Positions 7,951-16,629 of a stretch of DNA of 64,000 nucleotides are shown one piece after another. Each line of letters starts with the position of its first letter. The stretch's first letter is position 1. The stretch is from the NCBI RefSeq assembly GCF_000745215.1, contig NZ_JQNK01000010.1:95564-159563 (forward strand), written 5' to 3'. A program made the translations under genes and the position numbers. The notes under the pieces were generated by a model, which made no database searches, had not been told where the DNA came from, and was given only the letters and a program-made list of their open reading frames with translations. Source of the DNA: Methylosinus sp. PW1 (GTDB lineage Bacteria; Pseudomonadota; Alphaproteobacteria; Rhizobiales; Beijerinckiaceae).

Positions 7951-8068
7951 ATGCGGATCGGCGTGTTCTGCACCTATGAGAACCCTGTTCGCGACTATAA
8001 GGCCTGCTTGGACGCGCAGACGTCTCGTGCGCCGCGCGGAGGAGGTCGGCTTCGAGGACGCGCTCGGC
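7951..8068 (+). pseudogene. N-terminal remnant of luciferase-like flavin monooxygenase
   Basis: From the ATG at 7951 (with GGGAAGG 13 bases upstream) the frame reads MRIGVFCTYENPVRDYKACL then DAQ. After a shift of frame near 8020, it continues RLVRRAEEVGFEDA. Joined, these give the usual first 38 or so residues of a luciferase-like (LLM class) flavin-dependent oxidoreductase, where a strand is followed by a helix ending AE-x-x-GF. The family should continue for about 300 residues, but the sequence runs instead into the 3' end of the oppositely oriented hybrid kinase gene. I infer a deletion that removed the rest of the gene plus a small indel in what remained. The 7755-8068 stretch holds nothing else I recognise apart from the tandem palindrome. 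Confidence 0.55.
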
Positions 8069-9688
8069 TCAGGGCGCGGCGTTCTCGGCGAGCAATCTCT
8101 GAATCGTCTCCAGCAGCCGCTCGACGTCGGCTGGCTTGCCGAGCTGCGCGCTGTTCTGCAGCGGGACGCGGATGGCGTCCTCATCCGCGGTGGCGCCGCT
8201 CAGCACGAGCGCGGGAAGGTCGCGATTGAGCAGCTCGCGCAGCCGCCGCACGACCAGCGGCCCCACCACGCCATTGGGCAGATGATAATCGATGATCACC
8301 ATGTCCGGCCGGGCGCGGTCGCCGATGACGATCTTGGTCGCGGCGTCGCCGTCTGCGGCGGCCAGCACCTCATGGCCTTCTGCCGTCAGCAGCAGCTCGA
8401 GCGAGTCGAGCACATCGGCGTCGTCGTCGACGACCAGAATGACGCCCTTGCGCGACGGCCGCGCGCCGACGCCAAAGAGCGCGTCGCCGCAGCGTAGCGG
8501 TTCCGATCGCCCGTCGACGCCGCGCGAATCGTGGAGCGGCGTCTCGACCGCGCAGTGACGCGGCAGCCGAATGCGAAAGCATGTGCCGCGCAAATCATCC
8601 GATTCGAATTCGATCGCGCCGCCATGCGCCAGCACAATCTGCCGGCAGATGAACAGACCGAGGCCGAGACCACGCATGCGGTCGCTGCTGGCGAAGGGCT
8701 CGAACAGCGCGTCGCGCAGCGCGCTCGGCACGCCGCGTCCGCCATTGCAGACATGGATCACGACAAAGTCCGCCGCGCCGCCGTCGATCCGCAGCGAGAC
8801 CGGCGCGCCGGGCGGGCTGTGCTCGACGGCGTTGCCGACGAGATTCGAAAGAAGCTGCAGAATGCGGTCGACGTCCCAGGCGCCGTCCATGTCGCCGTCG
8901 AAAGCGAGCCGCAACGTGCGCCCGCGTCCGCTGAACTCATCGGCGATCTGCTCGACGATGCGGCGGAAATTCGCCGCCGCGGGACGAATGGCGAGGCCGC
9001 CGCCCATTCTGATGCGCGTCAGATCGAGAATCTGCTCGATCATCCGCGTCATGCGGTCGCCGCTCTGGCGAATGAGCTGCAGCGCCTTGCGCAGATCATC
9101 GTCCTGCGCATTGCTCAGCGAGCGCTCCGCCGAGGTGAGTATGCTCTGCAGAGGATTGCGCAGATCATGCCCGAGAATGCCGACGAACATCTCGCGCGTG
9201 CGCTCCGCCTGCAGCAGCTGCTGGCGCTGGCGCTCCAGCGTCACGAAGACATCGACCTTGCTGCGTAGCACCTGCTCGTCGATCGGCTTGAACAGATAGT
9301 CGACGGCGCCGACCTCATATCCTTTGAACATGCGCGAGACGTCGGGCGAATGCGCGGTGACGAAGACGATCGGCACATAGCGCGTCTTCTCCACGCCGCG
9401 CATCAGCGTCGCCAGCTCGAATCCATCCATCTCTGGCATGTTCACATCGACGATGGCGAGCGCGATGCTGCGATCGAGGAGAATGTCGAGCGCGGCGCGG
9501 CCCGATTGCGCCGTGACGATGTCGAACTCGTCGCAACGCAGCAGCGCCTCCATCGCGATCAGATTCTCCGCGAAATCATCGACGATGAGAACGACCGGGA
9601 GCTTGGACGTGCGGCCCGAGTCGAAATCGGCCGTCGACGACCGCCGACGCCCGGACGGGTTCGAGGAGTTTTCGATGGCTCTCATCAT
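8069..9688 (-). CDS. Hybrid sensor kinase: receiver - histidine kinase - receiver
   Basis: The 539-residue protein has no membrane segment. An N-terminal receiver domain (about 31-150) has the phospho-acceptor D81 in LAIVDVNMPEMDGFEL and the conserved FKPID near 144. A histidine kinase core follows with H174 in ILGHDLRNPLQSI and an ATPase domain ending GLGLGLFICRQIV. A C-terminal receiver (about 415-535) has VILVVDDDADVLDSLELL and IIDYHLPNG. A response regulator at the front of a kinase suggests it relays a signal from another protein, most likely the globin-coupled hybrid kinase two genes upstream. Its start codon overlaps the CheR stop (ATGA), so the three genes form one operon. Confidence 0.92.
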   Translation of the reverse strand: MMRAIENSSNPSGRRRSSTADFDSGRTSKLPVVLIVDDFAENLIAMEALLRCDEFDIVTAQSGRAALDILLDRSIALAIVDVNMPEMDGFELATLMRGVEKTRYVPIVFVTAHSPDVSRMFKGYEVGAVDYLFKPIDEQVLRSKVDVFVTLERQRQQLLQAERTREMFVGILGHDLRNPLQSILTSAERSLSNAQDDDLRKALQLIRQSGDRMTRMIEQILDLTRIRMGGGLAIRPAAANFRRIVEQIADEFSGRGRTLRLAFDGDMDGAWDVDRILQLLSNLVGNAVEHSPPGAPVSLRIDGGAADFVVIHVCNGGRGVPSALRDALFEPFASSDRMRGLGLGLFICRQIVLAHGGAIEFESDDLRGTCFRIRLPRHCAVETPLHDSRGVDGRSEPLRCGDALFGVGARPSRKGVILVVDDDADVLDSLELLLTAEGHEVLAAADGDAATKIVIGDRARPDMVIIDYHLPNGVVGPLVVRRLRELLNRDLPALVLSGATADEDAIRVPLQNSAQLGKPADVERLLETIQRLLAENAAP

Positions 9689-10527
9689 TTCACCCGATAG
9701 ATATGCTCGTCAGCAGAAAGAATCTCTAGAGAAGACGCATGACGCGAGAAGGCGAGCGATTCATTCGGCCCGAGGCCGATGAAGCCGCGCGCGCAGAGCG
9801 ACTCGCGAAACAGGCCGATCGCGCGATCCTGCAGCGCTCGGTCGAAGTATATGAGCACGTTCCTGCAAGAGATGAGGTGCATTTCGGCGAAGGCGGCGTC
9901 GGTCGCGAGGCTGTGGTCGCAGAATAGGATGCGCTGCTTCAGAAAGGGCGCGATGGTCGCATAGGCGCCGCGCGCGACGAAATAGTCGGAGAGCGCCGCG
10001 CGCCCGCCGGAGTCGCGGTAATTCTCGGCGAAGCCGCCCATGCGGAAGAGCTCATAGGCGCCGGCTTGCGCGATCGCCATGCTCTCCTTGTCTATGTCGG
10101 TCGCATAGACGAGCGAGCGCTCGAGCAGCGCTTCCTCGTGTAGGAGAATGGCGATGGAATAGGCCTCCTCGCCGGTTCCGCAGCCCGCCACCCAGAAGCG
10201 CAGCGAAGGATAGGTGGCGAGATGCGGCGCGACCGTCTCACGCAGCCCGCGAAAATAGGCGGGATCGCGGAAGAGATCGCTCACCTGTATGGTGAGATGG
10301 CGCAGCGCTTCCGCGAATGCGTCCTCGTCGTGGACGATGCGATCCAGAAGGTCGGTGATCGTCGCGCATCGCAGCGCGATCTGCGCGCGCGCGACGCTGC
10401 GGCGCAGAGAGGAACGCGCATAGCCGCGAAAATCATGCTGATAGAGCCGGTATATTGCCTCCAGCAGGAGGTCCAGCTCGATCTCGGCTTTCTCATCGGA
10501 GTCGAGAAGGATCATTTCGGCATCCAT
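9685..10527 (-). CDS. CheR-type protein-glutamate methyltransferase
   Basis: The 280-residue product has both CheR parts: a small alpha-helical N-terminal domain (about 15-85, including YARSSLRRSVARAQIAL) and a SAM-binding methyltransferase domain with FWVAGCGTGEEAYSIAILLH (motif I). ATDIDKESMAIAQAGAYELF and the CheR block HLISCRNVLIYFDRALQDRA follow. CheR enzymes methylate glutamates on chemoreceptors, but no receptor, CheB or CheA gene lies nearby. Similar lone CheR genes occur next to large hybrid kinases, where the target may be the kinase's own coiled coil. It overlaps the upstream kinase gene by 16 bases and the downstream one by four, so the operon is tightly coupled. Confidence 0.9.
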   Translation of the reverse strand: MDAEMILLDSDEKAEIELDLLLEAIYRLYQHDFRGYARSSLRRSVARAQIALRCATITDLLDRIVHDEDAFAEALRHLTIQVSDLFRDPAYFRGLRETVAPHLATYPSLRFWVAGCGTGEEAYSIAILLHEEALLERSLVYATDIDKESMAIAQAGAYELFRMGGFAENYRDSGGRAALSDYFVARGAYATIAPFLKQRILFCDHSLATDAAFAEMHLISCRNVLIYFDRALQDRAIGLFRESLCARGFIGLGPNESLAFSRHASSLEILSADEHIYRVK

Positions 10528-13500
10528 ACGCGGATCAATGACAAGAGCTTCTCGACGTCGATCGGCTTGGAGATATAATCATTGGCGCCGGCCGAAAGAC
10601 ATTGCGCGCGATCATCGGGCATGGCCTTGGCCGTGAGCGCGATGATCGGCAGAGCGGCCTTGTCCTCGCGGTCGCGGATCGCGCGCATGGCGGCGAGCCC
10701 ATCCATCTCCGGCATCATCAGATCCATCAGCACGAGATCGATCGTCGGATCGCGATCGATGCGCTCCAGCGCCTCCCGGCCATTGCGGGCGATCTGCACC
10801 GTCACGCCCTCACGCTCGAGCACGGCCGTCAGCGAGAATATATTGCGCACATCGTCCTCGACCAGCAGAACACGGCGTCCGTCGAGAACGCTGTCGCGGC
10901 TGCGCGCGATCTCGAGCATATGCTGCTGCTCGGGCGACAGCTTCGATTCCGCCTGATGCAGGAAAAGAGTGGTCTCCTCTATGAGCCGCTCCGGCGAGCG
11001 CGCGCCTTTGATGATGATGGATTTCGACAGGCGCCGAAGCTTCTGCTCCTCGTCCATGCTGAGCGAGCGCGCGGTGTAGACGATCACCGGCGGCGCGACG
11101 CGCGTCTCGTCGCGGCTCATGCGATCCAAAAGCTCGAAGCCGCTGACGCCGGGCAGCATGAGGTCGAGCACCACGCAATCGAAGCGGCGCGCGTCGATCT
11201 CGCGCGAGGCGTCCTCCGCCGTCGCGACCGCGACGATCTCGACGCCGGCGGAGGATAAGAGCTCCATGAGCGCCATGCGCTGCACGCCCTCGTCCTCGAC
11301 GATCAGGATCGACTTCTTGTCGCGATCGAGCTGCTCCTCCAGCAGGCGAAAGGCGGAGACGAGCTGCTCGCGCTTGGCCGGCTTCAATATGTATCCGGCG
11401 GCGCCCATCTCGCGCGCCACTTTCTGATAATCATGCACCGAGACCACATGAATCGGCGCATGGCGGATCGCAGGGTCGCGCTTCAGCAGCTCGAGCACGG
11501 TGAGGCCCGACTGGTCCGGCAGGCCGATGTCGAGCAGCAGCGCCTCTGGACGGAAGCGCCGCGCCAGCGTCAGCGCGTCGCCGGCGGAGCCCGCGACAAT
11601 GCATTTGAAGCCGAGCTCGCGCGCGAGATCGCGCAATATCTCCGCAAAGGCGGGATCATCCTCGACGATCAGCGCCACGCGACGCGAATCCGCGATCACG
11701 TCACGATCATCCGATATCGGCGCCGGCGCGGGCGTCACAGGCGCCGGCGGGGGCTCCTCGCGTCGCATGGCGGGCGCGGCCGCGCCATCGGCGCGCAGCG
11801 GCAGCAGCAGCGAAAATGCGCTGCCCTGTCCCGGCGTGCTGCGCACGCTGAGCGCGCCGCCCAGCAGCTCGGCGAACTCGCGCGAGATGGAGAGGCCGAG
11901 GCCGGTGCCGCCGAACTTGCGGTTGATGCCGCCATTGGCTTGGCGAAACACCTGGAAAATCGTCTCCTGCTGATCCGTCGCTATGCCGATCCCCGTATCT
12001 TCGACGATGAAGGCGATGCGCTGCGCGCTCTCGCGCCGCACGATGAGGCGCACGCCGCCGCGCTCGGTGAACTTCACCGCATTGGCGAGGAGATTTGAGA
12101 GAATCTGCTGCAGGCGCTGGCGATCGGTCTCGATCATATCCGGCGCGCCGGGCTCGATGGCGACGGAGAATTGCAGCCGCCGCTCCGCCGCGAGCGGCTC
12201 GAAGCGGCGCTCGAGATCGGCGAGCAGCGGCGAGATCGCGATCGGCGCCATGTCGAGCTCGATCTTGCCGGCCTCTATCTTGGAGAGATCGAGAATATCA
12301 TTGATGAGCGCGAGCAGATCATTGCCGGCCGAATAGATGCTCTGCGCATATTTGATCTGCTCGGGCGCGAGATTGCCGTCACGATTGTCGACGAGCAGCT
12401 TGGCGAGGATGAGCGAGCTGTTGAGCGGCGTGCGCAGCTCATGCGACATATTGGCGAGAAATTCCGATTTGTAGCGGCTGGTGCGCTCCAGCTCCGTGGC
12501 CTTTTGCCGCAGCGCCGTTTCGGTCGCCAGCAGATTTTCCTTCTGCAGCTCCAGCGCCCGCGTATGCTCCTCGAGAGTGTCGTTGACTTGGCGCAGCTCC
12601 TCCTGCTGCGCGGTGAGCTCCTCGCCTTGCGCGCGCGACTCCTCGAGCAATTGCTCTATGCGGCCGCGCGCCTCGGCGGAGCTGATTGCCTGTCCGACGC
12701 CGCTCGAGACGAAGTCGAGGATCGCGAGACGCCTCTCGCAAAAGGGCTGCAGCGCGCCGAGCTCGATGACGCCGCGCGTCTCGCCTTCGTGCAGCAGCGG
12801 AAAGATCAGCAGATGGCGGGGCGGCGTCTGCCCGAGCCCCCAATGAATGGCGAGCCCATCCTCGGGAATGTCGGTCACGATGATGCGGCGCTTGTCGAGC
12901 GCGACCTGTCCCACCAGCCCCTCGCCGAGCCGCCAATGATCGCGCATGCCGGAGGCGGCGGCATAGGCGCCGGCGAGCCGCAGCGTCGCGCCGCCATCTT
13001 CGGCGACATATTGCGCGCCGACCTGCGCGCTCAAGGCGCGGCACAGCAGAGCGAGCACGCGCTGCGCCAGCTCGCGCATCGTCGGATTGCCGCTCATCGC
13101 CTGGGCCAGCGCGGTCTCCTGCTCGGCGAGCCACATTTGCCGGTCATTGCGCTCGGCGGCCTCGCGCAGCGCGCGCGTCATCGCCTGCAGCGATTTGCCG
13201 AGCTGATCCTTGTCGCTGCGCGGCGAAGGCTGCGCGGAATAATCGCCGCCGGCGATCGTCTCCATCTCGCGGGCGACTCCGCGCAGGCTGTCGACGAGAT
13301 CATTGAGCGACAGGCCGAGAATGTCGCCCGGCCCGGCGAGATCGATATGGCGCTCGAGATCGCCCTCCGTCACCGCGCGCATGACGCTGGCGACATGATG
13401 CAGGCGCTCGCGATGATCCTCGAGATTTTGCGCGGTGAGCGCGCCATAGGTGTCGACCACGACGGCCGAGTCGAAGGCGATCAGCTTGCGCACGGAGAGA

Positions 13501-13922
13501 GCGGCGGTCGCGCGCGCGCGCAGCCGCTCGTCGTTCTCGATCGCGCGGCGCAGCCAGGCGGAGACGAATTCCATGGCCAGAAGATAGATGAGCAGGCCGA
13601 GCTCGATGCGCGCATGCGTGCGTCCGATGACGCGGCGGCGCTCGACATAGGCGTCGTCGACATTGGCGGCGAGAAAATCGGTCCAATATTCGTTCTGCTG
13701 CGCCTTCACGCGCTGCAGCATGCGCGGATCGGCGAAAAAGCGCGCGAAATCGGAGAAGCCGCGGAGCCAAGCGTAAAAATCCTCGATCAGCTCCGGCACG
13801 CGCGCCGAGAGCGTCTCGCCGACGAAGCGGACATCCGCGAAGGTGGACTCGTCGAGCCCATGCGAGGCGCGCAGCGAGTCGTGATCCACGAGAAAGGCGG
13901 CGCTGGTCTCGCCCGGCGACAT
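10512..13922 (-). CDS. Globin-coupled hybrid histidine kinase with HAMP, GAF and three receivers
   Basis: The 1136-residue protein has no membrane segment. Residues about 10-165 look like a globin-coupled sensor domain: FYAWLRGFSDFARFFADP, then RRVIGRTHARIELGL, where H103 would be the proximal haem ligand. Two HAMP-like segments follow (EGDLERHIDLAGPGDILGLS and AGGDYSAQ), then a GAF domain (about 275-410) and a long glutamate-rich coiled coil. The kinase core has FLANMSHELRTPLNSSLI and ends GTGLGLSISREFAELLGG. Three receivers follow, with aspartates in LLDIGLPDQSG, CVVLDLMLPGVSG and LVLMDLMMPEMDG. It probably senses oxygen or another haem gas in the cytoplasm and passes phosphate to the neighbours. 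It is the first gene of the operon. Confidence 0.9.
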   Translation of the reverse strand: MSPGETSAAFLVDHDSLRASHGLDESTFADVRFVGETLSARVPELIEDFYAWLRGFSDFARFFADPRMLQRVKAQQNEYWTDFLAANVDDAYVERRRVIGRTHARIELGLLIYLLAMEFVSAWLRRAIENDERLRARATAALSVRKLIAFDSAVVVDTYGALTAQNLEDHRERLHHVASVMRAVTEGDLERHIDLAGPGDILGLSLNDLVDSLRGVAREMETIAGGDYSAQPSPRSDKDQLGKSLQAMTRALREAAERNDRQMWLAEQETALAQAMSGNPTMRELAQRVLALLCRALSAQVGAQYVAEDGGATLRLAGAYAAASGMRDHWRLGEGLVGQVALDKRRIIVTDIPEDGLAIHWGLGQTPPRHLLIFPLLHEGETRGVIELGALQPFCERRLAILDFVSSGVGQAISSAEARGRIEQLLEESRAQGEELTAQQEELRQVNDTLEEHTRALELQKENLLATETALRQKATELERTSRYKSEFLANMSHELRTPLNSSLILAKLLVDNRDGNLAPEQIKYAQSIYSAGNDLLALINDILDLSKIEAGKIELDMAPIAISPLLADLERRFEPLAAERRLQFSVAIEPGAPDMIETDRQRLQQILSNLLANAVKFTERGGVRLIVRRESAQRIAFIVEDTGIGIATDQQETIFQVFRQANGGINRKFGGTGLGLSISREFAELLGGALSVRSTPGQGSAFSLLLPLRADGAAAPAMRREEPPPAPVTPAPAPISDDRDVIADSRRVALIVEDDPAFAEILRDLARELGFKCIVAGSAGDALTLARRFRPEALLLDIGLPDQSGLTVLELLKRDPAIRHAPIHVVSVHDYQKVAREMGAAGYILKPAKREQLVSAFRLLEEQLDRDKKSILIVEDEGVQRMALMELLSSAGVEIVAVATAEDASREIDARRFDCVVLDLMLPGVSGFELLDRMSRDETRVAPPVIVYTARSLSMDEEQKLRRLSKSIIIKGARSPERLIEETTLFLHQAESKLSPEQQHMLEIARSRDSVLDGRRVLLVEDDVRNIFSLTAVLEREGVTVQIARNGREALERIDRDPTIDLVLMDLMMPEMDGLAAMRAIRDREDKAALPIIALTAKAMPDDRAQCLSAGANDYISKPIDVEKLLSLIRVWMPK

Positions 13923-14151
13923 CAGCGTTCCCCTCGTGCGGAGGCGCCGGCAGAGGCGCGCCAGAGTCTTTCGAGATCGTCGCGCATCGGCAGGGTCCGC
14001 AGGGGTTGATACAGGGTCAATGTCTCAAAAGAATGGGCCGAGCGAACGCCGAGGCGGCCGCGCGGGAACGATTGGTATAAATGTGACGTGGCGCCGTCAA
14101 TAGGCCGGCGCGGCGCGTCTTTCCCCGGCGGAGAACGGGTCGACCGCTGCA

Positions 14152-14171
14152 TCATAGAATGAATTCTATGA
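14152..14171. promoter_or_regulatory. 9-bp inverted repeat between divergent operons
   Basis: TCATAGAAT and ATTCTATGA form a perfect 9-base inverted repeat separated by GA. It stands in the 358-base gap (13923-14280) between the hybrid kinase operon, transcribed leftward, and the MoxR operon, transcribed rightward. It is AT-rich in a GC-rich region and sits about 110 bases before the MoxR start. The form suits a dimeric regulator such as a GntR or MarR type protein. I see no other recognisable gene or RNA in this gap. Confidence 0.5.
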
Positions 14172-14280
14172 CATTTCGGGAAAAATGCCCGAATTTTTTA
14201 GACGATTGTCCCTCGACAGCGCGGGCCGCAAAGGCGAAAGTTCAGGGCCGCCGCGCAATCGCCGGTATTGGACCAATCGC

Positions 14281-15282
14281 ATGAATCCGATGGAACCGCT
14301 TCGCTTTCTCTCCCCCGACCGCGCCTTCGATGCGGGCGCGCGGCTCGGCGAGATCAGGACATTCTTGCAAGAGCGTCTCATCGGCGCCGATGCGCTGGTC
14401 GAGCGCCTGCTGATCGGCCTCGTCGCTGACGGCCATGTGCTGCTCGAGGGCGCGCCCGGCCTCGCCAAGACGCGGGCGGTCAAGCTGCTCGCCGGCGCGT
14501 CCAATCTCACCTTCGCGCGCATTCAATGCACGCCCGATCTCATGCCCGCGGACATCACCGGCACATCGATCTGGCGTCAGGACAAGAGCGTCTTCGAATT
14601 TTCCGCGGGGCCGATCTTTCATTCGCTGCTGCTCGTCGACGAGATCAATCGCGCGCCGCCCAAGGTGCAATCGGCGCTGCTCGAGGCCATGGCCGAGCGT
14701 CAGGCGACCATCGCCGGCGCGACCCATGCGCTGCCCGATCCTTTCATGACCGTGGCGACGCAGAACCCGATAGAGCATGAAGGCACGTTTCCGCTGCCGG
14801 AGGCGCAGCTCGATCGCTTCATGCTGCATGTGGAGCTGGCGCTGCCGGACGCCGTGACGGAGCGGCGCATTCTCGATCTCGTCGAGCGCGAGGATCAGGG
14901 CGTCGCGGCCGCGCCGCCCGCGGCGCTGCAGCCGGAGGAGATCGCCGCCGCGCGCCATGCGGCGCGATCGGTCTTTCTCTCCGCCGCGATCAAGGATTAT
15001 ATCGTGAGACTCGTCACCGCGCCGCGCGATGCGAGCGTCGCGCCGGAGCTGGCGGCGAAGATCGCGCATCCGTCCTCGCCGCGCGGCACGCTGGCGCTCG
15101 CCGCCGCCGCCAAGGCGCGCGCCTTTCTCGAGGGGCGCGATTATGTCGCGCCGCAGGATGTGAGCGCGCTCGCGGTGGACGTTCTCTCCCATCGCACCAT
15201 TCTCGGCTGGCGCGCGCTCGCCGAGGGGGAGACTCCGCGCGACGTCATTCGCGCCTATCTCGATGCGGTTCCCCCTGCATGA
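14281..15282 (+). CDS. MoxR-family AAA+ ATPase
   Basis: The 333-residue protein is a MoxR-type chaperone ATPase. Walker A is GAPGLAKT at 57-64, Walker B is LLLVDEINRAPPKVQSALLEAM near 117-138, and sensor 1 is TVATQNPIEHEGTFPLPEAQLDRFM, a MoxR hallmark. The C-terminal lid ends near LAEGETPRDVIRAYL. The ATG at 14281 gives the usual length; an in-frame start at 14185 would add an unconserved stretch. MoxR proteins work with the DUF58 and VWA proteins encoded next to them to insert metals or mature complexes; in methylotrophs the homologue MxaR serves methanol dehydrogenase. It overlaps the next gene by ATGA and is the first gene of a seven-gene operon. Confidence 0.94.
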   Translation: MNPMEPLRFLSPDRAFDAGARLGEIRTFLQERLIGADALVERLLIGLVADGHVLLEGAPGLAKTRAVKLLAGASNLTFARIQCTPDLMPADITGTSIWRQDKSVFEFSAGPIFHSLLLVDEINRAPPKVQSALLEAMAERQATIAGATHALPDPFMTVATQNPIEHEGTFPLPEAQLDRFMLHVELALPDAVTERRILDLVEREDQGVAAAPPAALQPEEIAAARHAARSVFLSAAIKDYIVRLVTAPRDASVAPELAAKIAHPSSPRGTLALAAAAKARAFLEGRDYVAPQDVSALAVDVLSHRTILGWRALAEGETPRDVIRAYLDAVPPA

Positions 15283-16196
15283 GCGCGTCGGAAGCGCTCG
15301 TCCCCGGCGTCGATCTCGATGTCGAATCCTTGATGCGTCTGCGGCTGCTGTCGGCGCGAAGCGGCGCGCGCCGAGCCGCGGCCGCTGCGCCGCTCGGTGG
15401 CGTGGCGCGGCGCCGACGTGGACGCGGCGCCGAGACCTATGACGTTCGCCCATGGTCGGACGGCGACGATATGCGCAGCCTCGATCGCAATGTCACCGCC
15501 CGCACCGGCGCGCCGCATGTGCGCACCTTTCATGACGAGCGCGAGCGCTCCGTGCTCTTTGTCGTCGATTTTCGTGCGCCCATGCTGTTCGGCACGCGGC
15601 GGGCTTTTCGCTCGGTCGCCGCGGCGGAGGCCGCTGTCGCCTCCGCCTGGCGCGTCATCGACTCACAGGGCCGCGTCGGTCTCGCGGCGATCGGCTCGAC
15701 GGGCGCGCGCTGCTTCGGCTGGGCGGTGGGCGCGCGCAGCTTTCCGCCTCTGCTCGTCGCGCTCGCCGAGGCGCATCGCATAGCGCTCGCGGAAGGAGCG
15801 GAAGCCGCCGAGCCGCCGCTCGCCGCGGCGCTGGAAGAAATGGAGAGCGTCGGCGGAACATCGGCGCTCACGCTCGCCAGCGCGCTGGATTCTCCGGGCG
15901 AAGCTTTCGACGCGATTGCGACGCGCATCGCGCGTCGGCGCGATCTCAGCGTGCTGCTCGTCGCCGATCGATTCGAGCTGGCGCCTTCGCCGGGCCTCTA
16001 TCCGTTTCGCACGCGCATGGAAGAAGGCCTGCTGCGCATCGCGCATGGCGCGCGGACGGCGCCCGACGAGCGGCTGGCGCGCCTGCGCCGGCTCGGCGCG
16101 CGCGCGCTCGGGATCGACGCCGGGCTCGACGCGGAGACGATCGCGCCTCTTCTCGAGCGTTTCGACATGGAGTGGTTCGATGGCCGATCCTTCTGA
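15279..16196 (+). CDS. DUF58 domain protein (MxaS/YeaD-like)
   Basis: The 305-residue protein contains the DUF58 core: GRGAETYDVRPWSDGDDMRSLDRNVTARTG, a form of the conserved R-x-Y-x-x-G-D-x-x-R-x-I-D-W motif, followed by HVRTFHDERERSVLFVVDF. The last phrase is like the first strand of a von Willebrand A fold, with D in FVVDFRAPM. Family members are partners of MoxR ATPases. Its start overlaps the MoxR stop by four bases and its end overlaps the next gene by 17. It has no clear membrane segment, unlike some relatives. Function by context: part of a MoxR-driven assembly machine. Confidence 0.88.
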   Translation: MSASEALVPGVDLDVESLMRLRLLSARSGARRAAAAAPLGGVARRRRGRGAETYDVRPWSDGDDMRSLDRNVTARTGAPHVRTFHDERERSVLFVVDFRAPMLFGTRRAFRSVAAAEAAVASAWRVIDSQGRVGLAAIGSTGARCFGWAVGARSFPPLLVALAEAHRIALAEGAEAAEPPLAAALEEMESVGGTSALTLASALDSPGEAFDAIATRIARRRDLSVLLVADRFELAPSPGLYPFRTRMEEGLLRIAHGARTAPDERLARLRRLGARALGIDAGLDAETIAPLLERFDMEWFDGRSF

Positions 16197-16629
16197 TCTG
16201 CTCCAGCAATTGCGGCCGCTGCGCGCGCCGCCGCCGGACGGAGCGGCCGATATTCTGCTCATGGCGCTCATCGGCTGCGGCGCCGGCGCTCTGCTGACGC
16301 TCGCTATTCTGTTCTGGCGCGCGCGCCGTCGTCCTCTGCGACGCGCCGCGCTTTCCGCGCTGGCGTCGGCGCGCGCATTGCCGGCGGCGGAACGGCTCGC
16401 CGCGCAGGCGAGAATGCTGCGCGATCTCGTCGGCGCGCTCGAGGGCGGCGTCGCGCATACGCATGGCGACTCCTGGCTGACTCGGCTCGACGCGATCTTC
16501 GCGACGACTCTGTTCAGCGAAGGCGAGGGGCGCGCTTTCGGCGATGCGCTCTATCGTCCGCGCGTCGATGATCCGAGCGAGAGGCTCGATCGCGCTTTGC
16601 AAAAATTGCTGTCGAGGCTCGACCGATGA
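16180..16629 (+). CDS. DUF4381-like membrane protein of the MoxR operon
   Basis: This 149-residue protein has one transmembrane helix (about 26-47, LLMALIGCGAGALLTLAILFW) followed by a basic stretch (RARRRPLRRAAL) that should face the cytoplasm and a helical domain of about 100 residues. The N-terminus LLQQLRPLRAPPPDGAADI resembles the Pro-rich lead of DUF4381 proteins, which sit in the same position between DUF58 and VWA genes in many MoxR operons. The start at 16180 lies inside the end of the DUF58 gene, and its own stop overlaps the next start (ATGA), so translation is coupled on both sides. Confidence 0.75.
   Translation: MADPSDLLQQLRPLRAPPPDGAADILLMALIGCGAGALLTLAILFWRARRRPLRRAALSALASARALPAAERLAAQARMLRDLVGALEGGVAHTHGDSWLTRLDAIFATTLFSEGEGRAFGDALYRPRVDDPSERLDRALQKLLSRLDR

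Noticed and set aside
12171..14009. A 612-codon open frame on the plus strand
   Set aside because: It is antisense to the globin-coupled kinase gene, whose domains are unmistakable. The frame has no recognisable motif.
13922..14155. A 77-codon open frame upstream of the large kinase on the same strand
   Set aside because: It has no motif and no ribosome site of note, and it overlaps the region expected to hold the promoter. I treat the region as regulatory.
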